Source: Pseudomonas putida | GTDB taxonomy: Bacteria > Pseudomonadota > Gammaproteobacteria > Pseudomonadales > Pseudomonadaceae | Direction of reading: 5' to 3' | Assembly (NCBI RefSeq): GCF_004357765.1 | Contig: NZ_SMTE01000009.1 | Span: 1-64,000 of the forward strand | DNA length: 64,000 nucleotides | Shown: piece after piece, positions 59,018 through 64,000 of the stretch | Layout: each line of letters begins with the position of its first letter | Position numbering within the stretch: position 1 is the stretch's first letter | The notes under the pieces: generated by a model | The model's input: the letters and a program-made list of their open reading frames with translations, nothing else | Told to the model about the DNA's origin: nothing | Databases searched by the model: none | Made by a program: the position numbers and the translations under genes

Positions 59018-59389
59018 ATGCTTCCCAACCAGTCCGATATCGACGCGCTGTTGCGCTTTCTGCCGCTTCTCTACCCTGGTGGAAAGGCCATCGAAGCCTA
59101 CACCTTCAAAGAAGGGCAATCTTGGCCGATCTACGCCAAGGTGGTCGACGACTTCTACCAGGAGGCGTGCAAGGATTGCTGGCTCGCCCTCGACTACCGT
59201 TCCACGGCCGATCGCCTGGTCAGTGAGCCAGACGCCATCGAGCAAGCCAGTCTTGAGCAGTTGCAAAGCCTGGTCACCTACTACGTGAGGGGTGAGCGTT
59301 TTTGCGATGGGCACTGGGGCGCGATGATCGCCAAGGGCTATGTACGACGTCTGTTCGCCCATCTGGCGCAACTGCGTGAGGCGATGTAG
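59018..59389 (+). CDS. Small protein, DUF6508-like
   Basis: 123 residues from the ATG at 59018, with AAGGAC upstream. Contains LLPLLYPGG-like and VVDDFYQEACKDCW segments and C-terminal FCDGHWGAMIAKGYVRRLF, which I associate with the uncharacterised DUF6508 group. No catalytic motif is evident. Cytoplasmic. Confidence 0.7.
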   Translation: MLPNQSDIDALLRFLPLLYPGGKAIEAYTFKEGQSWPIYAKVVDDFYQEACKDCWLALDYRSTADRLVSEPDAIEQASLEQLQSLVTYYVRGERFCDGHWGAMIAKGYVRRLFAHLAQLREAM

Positions 59390-59424
59390 GACGTTTTGCA
59401 CAAACCCCTTGGATCTGCTTCTTG

Positions 59425-59453
59425 ACGTAAATTAGAATCAGTCACATTTACGT
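59425..59453. promoter_or_regulatory. Fur-like inverted repeat before the FecI-type gene
   Basis: ACGTAAAT (59425-59432) and ATTTACGT (59446-59453) flank the core TAGAATCAGTCAC, 20 bp before the sigma-factor start. TTGACG at 59422-59427 may be a -35. Only loosely like the Fur consensus, but the position is the usual one. Confidence 0.5.
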
Positions 59454-59472
59454 TTCCGCAGAGCCTTCCCCC

Positions 59473-59982
59473 ATGACCGAAGCCGAGCCGTCCCAGGAGC
59501 ACAATCTGCCAGCCCTCTATCGCGATCACCGCGGCTGGCTGGAGACTTGGCTGCGGCGCCGCCTGGGTAATGCCTGGGATGCCGCCGACCTCAGCCAGGA
59601 TACCTTCTTGCGGGTGCTGGCCAGTACCCAGCCACTGGCCGACATCCGCGAGCCGCGGGCGTACCTGCTCACCGTGGGCAAGCGCCTGCTGAGCAACTTC
59701 CACCAGCGGCGCAGCCTCGAACAGGCCTATCTGGACGCGCTGGCGCAGCTACCCGAACAGAACCAGCCATCGCCAGAACAACGCTGGATCCTGTTGGAAA
59801 CCCTGCAGGCTCTGGATGAATTGCTAAACGGGCTAAAGGCCCCAGTGCGCAAGGCGTTTCTCTGGAGCCAGCTGGAAGGCCTGGGCTATTGTGAGATCGC
59901 CACGCGCCTGGCGGTGTCCGAGCGGACGGTCAAACGCTACATGGCGCAGGCTTACGAACATTGCTTGCTGGCGCAGCTGTGA
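59473..59982 (+). CDS. FecI-type ECF sigma factor
   Basis: 169 residues. Region 2 DAADLSQDTFLRVL and region 4 LEGLGYCEIATRLAVSERTVKRYMAQA are those of iron-starvation ECF sigma factors (FecI/FpvI group). Directs RNA polymerase to the downstream receptor promoter after signal transfer from FecR. The stop shares a base with the FecR start (TGATG). Confidence 0.92.
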   Translation: MTEAEPSQEHNLPALYRDHRGWLETWLRRRLGNAWDAADLSQDTFLRVLASTQPLADIREPRAYLLTVGKRLLSNFHQRRSLEQAYLDALAQLPEQNQPSPEQRWILLETLQALDELLNGLKAPVRKAFLWSQLEGLGYCEIATRLAVSERTVKRYMAQAYEHCLLAQL

Positions 59983-60926
59983 TGTCGGGCGCTAACGCTG
60001 ATGCCCGCGCGGTGATACGCGCCGCCGCACGCTGGCTGGCACTGGTGGAGTCCGGCGAGGCCGGTGACAGCGAGCTGCAGCGTCTGGCGCAGTGGCGGGC
60101 CAGTGATACCCGCCACGAACAGGCCTGGCAGCAAGCGATGCACCTGCGCCAGCGGTTTTCCCAGTTGCCCAGCGAATTGGCCCTGGCCACTCTCGATCGC
60201 CCGCAGACCAGCCGTCGCGCACTGCTCAAGCAGGCACTGGCTGTGGCGGCTTTGCTTCCTACCGGCTGGATGCTGGCGCGGCAGTTGCCGCTGGAGAGCT
60301 GGACGGCCGATGTGCGCACCGAGGTAGGCGAGCGCAGGCAGTTGACCCTGGCAGACGGCACCTTGCTCGCCCTGAACACCGACAGTGCAGTGGACATCGA
60401 CCTGACGTCGCGCCGGGTGAAACTGCTACGGGGCGAAGTGGCGGTGAGCCTGCCCGGCAGCCTGGGGCTCGCGGTCGAAGTGCCCTTCGGGCGGGTAGCG
60501 CTGGCTTCCGGGGAAGTCTGCCTACGGCTGTTCGATGAGACGTGCCGGGTGTCGGTGATCAAGGGCTCGGCCATCTTGCAGCCATCGCGCGGCGATGTCC
60601 TGACGCTGGACAGTGGTCAGCAGGCCAGTCTCCACGCACAGGGCGCAGGTCCGGCCCGCGGCCTGGAGGAATGGCTCCTCGGTTGGCGCGAGGGTGTGCT
60701 GCGCCTGGACGATCGGCCCCTGGGTGACCTGCTGCGGGAACTGCGTCGCTATCGCCCTGGGATGCTGCGCTGGTCTTCCGCGCTGGAGACCCTGCGGGTC
60801 ACTGGCACCTTCCGCCTCGACGATACCGATCAGGTCCTCGCGCTGCTCGCTGCCAGCCTGCCCGTGGAGGTGCATGCGCGTACCCGATATTGGATCACGC
60901 TGGTGCCGCGGGAAAATCGTGCTTGA
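59982..60926 (+). CDS. FecR-type transmembrane sensor (anti-/pro-sigma factor)
   Basis: 314 residues. N-terminal cytoplasmic DUF4880-type part with ARWLALVESGEAGDSEL and LAQWRASDTRHEQAW; one membrane helix near residues 81-98; periplasmic FecR domain (TEVGERRQLTLADGTLLALNTDSAV) and C-terminal secretin/TonB-like signalling part. Receives the signal from the receptor's N-terminal extension. Coupled to the sigma gene. Confidence 0.92.
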   Translation: MSGANADARAVIRAAARWLALVESGEAGDSELQRLAQWRASDTRHEQAWQQAMHLRQRFSQLPSELALATLDRPQTSRRALLKQALAVAALLPTGWMLARQLPLESWTADVRTEVGERRQLTLADGTLLALNTDSAVDIDLTSRRVKLLRGEVAVSLPGSLGLAVEVPFGRVALASGEVCLRLFDETCRVSVIKGSAILQPSRGDVLTLDSGQQASLHAQGAGPARGLEEWLLGWREGVLRLDDRPLGDLLRELRRYRPGMLRWSSALETLRVTGTFRLDDTDQVLALLAASLPVEVHARTRYWITLVPRENRA

Positions 60927-60991
60927 GGCTGTCCCCTTTTTTTCACTCGTCGGTCATTACCGGTAGAGAGAAATCAAAGGAGCCTTTTTCA

Positions 60992-63379
60992 ATGTCCGCC
61001 GTAAAGTCCTGCCGCCTGATGCACATCGGGTTTGCCATGAGCCTGTTCCTCAATGCGCCCAGTTGGGCTGACGAAAGCGCACGACGTAGCTACGACGTGC
61101 CCTCCGGCAGCCTGGGTGCGGCGCTGACCAGGTTCGCCGACCAGGCCGGCGTCAGTCTGTCGCTCGATCCGGCGCTGGTCAGTGGCCGGCAGAGCGGCGG
61201 GTTGTCGGGTAGCTACCGGGTCGATGAAGGCTTCCTGCTGCTGCTCCAGGGCAGTGGCTTGCAGTTGCATGCGGTAGGCGAGGGTGCATTCACCCTGGTG
61301 CCGGCCTCCCAGGGCGCGAACGCCCTGGAGATCGCCCCGACCAGCATCGTCGGCGGTCAGTCGCTGGACAACGATGGTCAGCCATACGCCGGCGGTCAGG
61401 TCGCCCGCAAGGGTTCCCAGGGCCTGCTGGGCGCCCGGGACTTCATGGAAACGCCGTTCAGCATGACCACCTACACCCACGAGTTGGTGAAGAACCAGCA
61501 GGCGCGCACGCTGGGCGATCTGATCGCCAGTGACCCGTCGGTACGTGCCACCAACCCTGCAGGCGGGCGTTTCGAGCAATTCACCATCCGCGGCTTCAGT
61601 TTGTTCAACAGCGATGTGTCCTACAACGGCTTGTACGGAATCTTGCCGACCTATTCCATCGATATGGAAATGGCCGATCGCGTCGACATCATCAAGGGCC
61701 CCAGCCAGCTGATCAATGGCATCTCGCCACGGGGCAGCGTCGGTGGCGGTATCAATGTGGTGCCCAAACGGGCGGGCGAGCAGCCTGTCACCGAGTTCAC
61801 CGGTAGCTATGCTTCGGGGAGCCAGGTCGGAGGTGCGGTGGATATCGGGCGTCGTTTTGGCGAGGGCGAGCAATTCGGCATGCGTTTCAATGGCGTCAAG
61901 CAGTCCGGCGATACCGAGTGGGACCATCAGAGCGTCGACCGCGAGATGGCGGTGCTGGGGCTGGATTTTCGTGGCGAGCGCCTGCGTTTTTCGGCCGACC
62001 TGGGGCATACCGAGCGCGATACCGATGCGCCACAAGAGCGGGTGCTGGTGGGTGCCAATGCCAAGGTGCCTGACGCCAACGATGTGCATCGCAACTATGC
62101 CCAGGCCTGGAGCAAGGCGCGTACCAACGACACCTTCGGCGCACTGAACGCGGAGTACGATATCAGCGACTCGCTGCTGGCCTATGGCGCGGTCGGGGCG
62201 CGCAAGAGCAATCATGATTTCCTCCGCCATAACGTATCGATCGTCAACGATGCCGGCGATTTCACCGTGCAACCGCGTGATTTCACCCGAGACGAAACGG
62301 TACGGACTGCCATGGCCGGCTTGCGCAAGTGGTTTCACACAGGTCCCGTCAGCCACGAACTGAACCTTGCAGCCAGCTACTTCTACATGGACTTCACCAA
62401 CGGCGGTGCGCGCTACGCCTCGGCGCCCAGCAACCTCTACGACCCGGTGACCACGCCCACTCCGGCCACGCCTACGCGCACCGATGCCGAGGTGTACACC
62501 GAGAACCGCTTTTCCGGCATCGCCCTGGCCGACACCCTGGGCTTTTTCGACGACCGTTTGCTGCTGACCTTGGGCGCCCGCTGGCAGCGGGTCCAGGTCG
62601 ATGACTGGAGCGATGGGGTCAAGGGCGACACGGCCTATGATGAAGAAAAGCTGTCGCCCTCGGGTGGTGTGCTGCTCAAGGTCACCGACCAGCTTTCACT
62701 CTATGCCAACTACATGGAAGGTTTGAGCCAAGGCAAGATCGCCCCATCGACCTCGATCAACGAGGACCAGATCTTCCCGCCGTTCACCAGTCGCCAGGTC
62801 GAGGTCGGGGCCAAGTACGATCTGGGCCGCGTGGCATTCACCGCCAGTGCCTTTCGAATTCGCCAACCTGCCTACGAGACCAACCCCGGCACCCGGGTGT
62901 TCGGCCCCAATGGCAAGCGTGACAACCGCGGTATCGAGTTGAGTGTGTTCGGCGAGCCGCTGGAGGGTGTACGTGTCCTGGGCGGGGTGATGTACATCGA
63001 CAGCGAACTGACCGATACCGTGGGCGGTGCCTACGATGGCAATCGCGCACCGGCAACGCCTGAATACAACGTCAACCTTGGCGCCGAATGGGACATACCT
63101 GGCGTCAGCGGGCTGACCCTGACGGCACGGGGCATCCATTCGAGCTCGCAATACCTGGACCAGAACAACAGCAAGCAGATCGATGGTTGGGAAAGGTTCG
63201 ACCTGGGCGCACGCTATGCCTTCAAGGTCGATGCTACCGAAGTGACTTTGCGCGCCAGTGTCGAGAACGTCATGGATGAGCGTTACTGGGCCTCGGCGGG
63301 GGCATCGGATGACAGCGAACCGGGGCTGACGTTGTCTACGCCGCGGACGTATTTGTTGTCGGCTACCTTGGGTTTTTGA
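60992..63379 (+). CDS. TonB-dependent siderophore receptor with signalling domain
   Basis: 795 residues. Signal peptide near 1-26, then an N-terminal STN signalling domain (about 30-85, YDVPSGSLGAALTRFADQAG), plug (about 155-275, with FTIRGFSLFNSDV and ISPRGSVGGGINVVPKR) and a 22-strand barrel ending PRTYLLSATLGF with the terminal Phe. AAAGGAG precedes the ATG. It forms the transducing receptor of the FecI/FecR module. Siderophore identity cannot be read from sequence. Confidence 0.94.
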   Translation: MSAVKSCRLMHIGFAMSLFLNAPSWADESARRSYDVPSGSLGAALTRFADQAGVSLSLDPALVSGRQSGGLSGSYRVDEGFLLLLQGSGLQLHAVGEGAFTLVPASQGANALEIAPTSIVGGQSLDNDGQPYAGGQVARKGSQGLLGARDFMETPFSMTTYTHELVKNQQARTLGDLIASDPSVRATNPAGGRFEQFTIRGFSLFNSDVSYNGLYGILPTYSIDMEMADRVDIIKGPSQLINGISPRGSVGGGINVVPKRAGEQPVTEFTGSYASGSQVGGAVDIGRRFGEGEQFGMRFNGVKQSGDTEWDHQSVDREMAVLGLDFRGERLRFSADLGHTERDTDAPQERVLVGANAKVPDANDVHRNYAQAWSKARTNDTFGALNAEYDISDSLLAYGAVGARKSNHDFLRHNVSIVNDAGDFTVQPRDFTRDETVRTAMAGLRKWFHTGPVSHELNLAASYFYMDFTNGGARYASAPSNLYDPVTTPTPATPTRTDAEVYTENRFSGIALADTLGFFDDRLLLTLGARWQRVQVDDWSDGVKGDTAYDEEKLSPSGGVLLKVTDQLSLYANYMEGLSQGKIAPSTSINEDQIFPPFTSRQVEVGAKYDLGRVAFTASAFRIRQPAYETNPGTRVFGPNGKRDNRGIELSVFGEPLEGVRVLGGVMYIDSELTDTVGGAYDGNRAPATPEYNVNLGAEWDIPGVSGLTLTARGIHSSSQYLDQNNSKQIDGWERFDLGARYAFKVDATEVTLRASVENVMDERYWASAGASDDSEPGLTLSTPRTYLLSATLGF

Positions 63380-63391
63380 GGGCGTGGAGGT

Positions 63392-63520
63392 GTGAGGCGA
63401 GCGGATTGTCGTAGCGGTAAGACCGAGCGCCGCGCCGCCGACAGCATCGAAGACGTAGCCATGCGCGAATCGGTGGAGAACGGCCTGCGTGCCCTGCAGA
63501 TCGCATGGGCTCAGGCCTGA
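63392..63520 (+). other. Possible small ORF or gene-tail remnant
   Basis: A 42-codon frame from a GTG at 63392 to TGA, ending IEDVAMRESVENGLRALQIA and WAQA. Composition is protein-like but the ribosome site (GGAGGT) abuts the start codon. An ATG inside at 63461 leaves 19 codons. May be a remnant of a lost gene downstream of the receptor. Confidence 0.3.
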
Positions 63521-63602
63521 CGGCCTCGAGTCGATAGGCTCCAACGCCTAAGCATTAGTCGGAAAGTGGGTCTGTCTCGAGCGTTGCCACCCAATCGTCA
63601 CA

Positions 63603-63624
63603 CAGCTGTAACATAGCTATTGCA
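63603..63624 (+). promoter_or_regulatory. Possible PhoB box before pstS
   Basis: GCTGTAACATA and GCTATTGCAAA form an 11 bp-period pair about 33 bp upstream of the pstS start. PhoB boxes are tandem CTGTCAT-like 11-mers; this match is partial. Confidence 0.4.
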
Positions 63625-63656
63625 AAGTGCTCCGGCCAACACATGGAGCTCTTTCG

Positions 63657-64000
63657 ATGATACGCCTGATGAAGTCTGCTGCACTCGCCGTCTCGGTCTC
63701 TCTCTGTGCCTCGGGTGCCTTCGCCTCCGAGAACGTTCGCCTGACCGGCTCCGGCGCCAGCTTCCCAGCACCGATCTACCTCACCTGGTTCAAGGATTTC
63801 AGCAAGAACACCGATGGCGTGACCGTCGATTACCAGTCCAAGGGCAGTGGTGCGGGCGTTCAGGACTTCCTGAACAAGACCGTCGATTTTGCCGCTAGCG
63901 ACTCGGCCATGAAGGACGAAGACATCGCCAAGGTGGGTGAAGGCGTGCAACTGCTGCCAATGACCGCTGGTGAAATCGTCCTGGCCTACAACCTGCCAGG
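63657..64000 (+). CDS. pstS: PstS phosphate-binding protein, N-terminal part
   Basis: Truncated by the right edge after about 114 codons. Starts MIRLMKSAALAVSVSLCASG with signal peptide to about residue 23 (GAFA-S). The mature start VRLTGSGASFPAPIYLTWF and YQSKGSGAGVQDFLNKTVDF are the phosphate-binding signature of PstS. GGAGC precedes the ATG. The first gene of a pst operon expected to continue to the right; likely PhoB-regulated. Confidence 0.93.
   Translation, partial: MIRLMKSAALAVSVSLCASGAFASENVRLTGSGASFPAPIYLTWFKDFSKNTDGVTVDYQSKGSGAGVQDFLNKTVDFAASDSAMKDEDIAKVGEGVQLLPMTAGEIVLAYNLP

Noticed and set aside
1-64000. CRISPR arrays, tRNA or rRNA genes, prophage, insertion-sequence transposase or restriction/defence genes
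   Set aside because: None found on reading; no regularly spaced short repeats, no transposase or integrase motif, no cloverleaf noticed by eye.

Overview
This 64 kb window is high-GC DNA with compact, often translationally coupled operons and gene families typical of Pseudomonas. I infer a Pseudomonas species, probably of the P. putida group. The inference rests on gene content and style, since no rRNA or tRNA gene is present to confirm it. The window opens inside a vgrG gene and closes inside pstS.

Region 1 (1-15456) is a type VI secretion (T6SS) locus built as two divergent operons around a 324 bp AT-rich region. Leftward: tssB-tssC-tssE-tssF-tssG-fha-tssJ-tssK-tssL-hcp-vgrG. Rightward: tagO-tssA-tssM. 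Together they encode baseplate, sheath, tube, spike and membrane complex. The ClpV ATPase, a PAAR tip, a sigma-54 activator and any effector/immunity pair are not in the visible part. 

Region 2 (15475-30056) holds small redox and detoxification operons beside their regulators: an AhpD/cupin/NmrA-like operon facing a CadC-like TPR regulator; an NADH dehydrogenase-like/metallo-beta-lactamase-fold operon next to a phosphorelay (lone receiver, FixJ-type regulator, 1,697-residue kinase/AAA/GAF/histidine-kinase fusion); an AhpD-like gene facing an AraC regulator; and a thermostable-hemolysin-family gene running into an OmpR/QseC-like two-component pair (to 32151).

Region 3 (32306-42883) looks like a nitrogen-compound catabolic cluster: LysR regulator, Rid-family protein plus flavin monooxygenase, DUF1028 protein plus M20 amidohydrolase, LuxR-type regulator, class III aminotransferase, aldehyde dehydrogenase and an APC permease. 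A palindrome TCACCC-N4-GGGTGA occurs before both the LuxR gene and the permease. A 270 bp inverted repeat separates aminotransferase and dehydrogenase.

Region 4 (43011-50593) contains an MFS remnant, an alcohol dehydrogenase/SDR operon facing a GlxA-type AraC regulator, an M48 peptidase operon facing another AraC regulator, and a DUF202 pair. Region 5 (50717-58391) is a BMP-type ABC importer operon ending in a 2-oxoglutarate/Fe(II) oxygenase, preceded by an Asp/Glu racemase-family gene and an AraC regulator. Region 6 (58470-64000) carries an acetyltransferase, a small unknown protein, a FecI/FecR/TonB-receptor iron-uptake module, and the start of pstS.

The least expected material is regulatory: repeats and palindromes placed exactly between regulators and plausible targets at 21394/21859, 28413-28442, 29316-29335, 37161/43213 and 45805-45840. 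All are read by eye and need computational confirmation.
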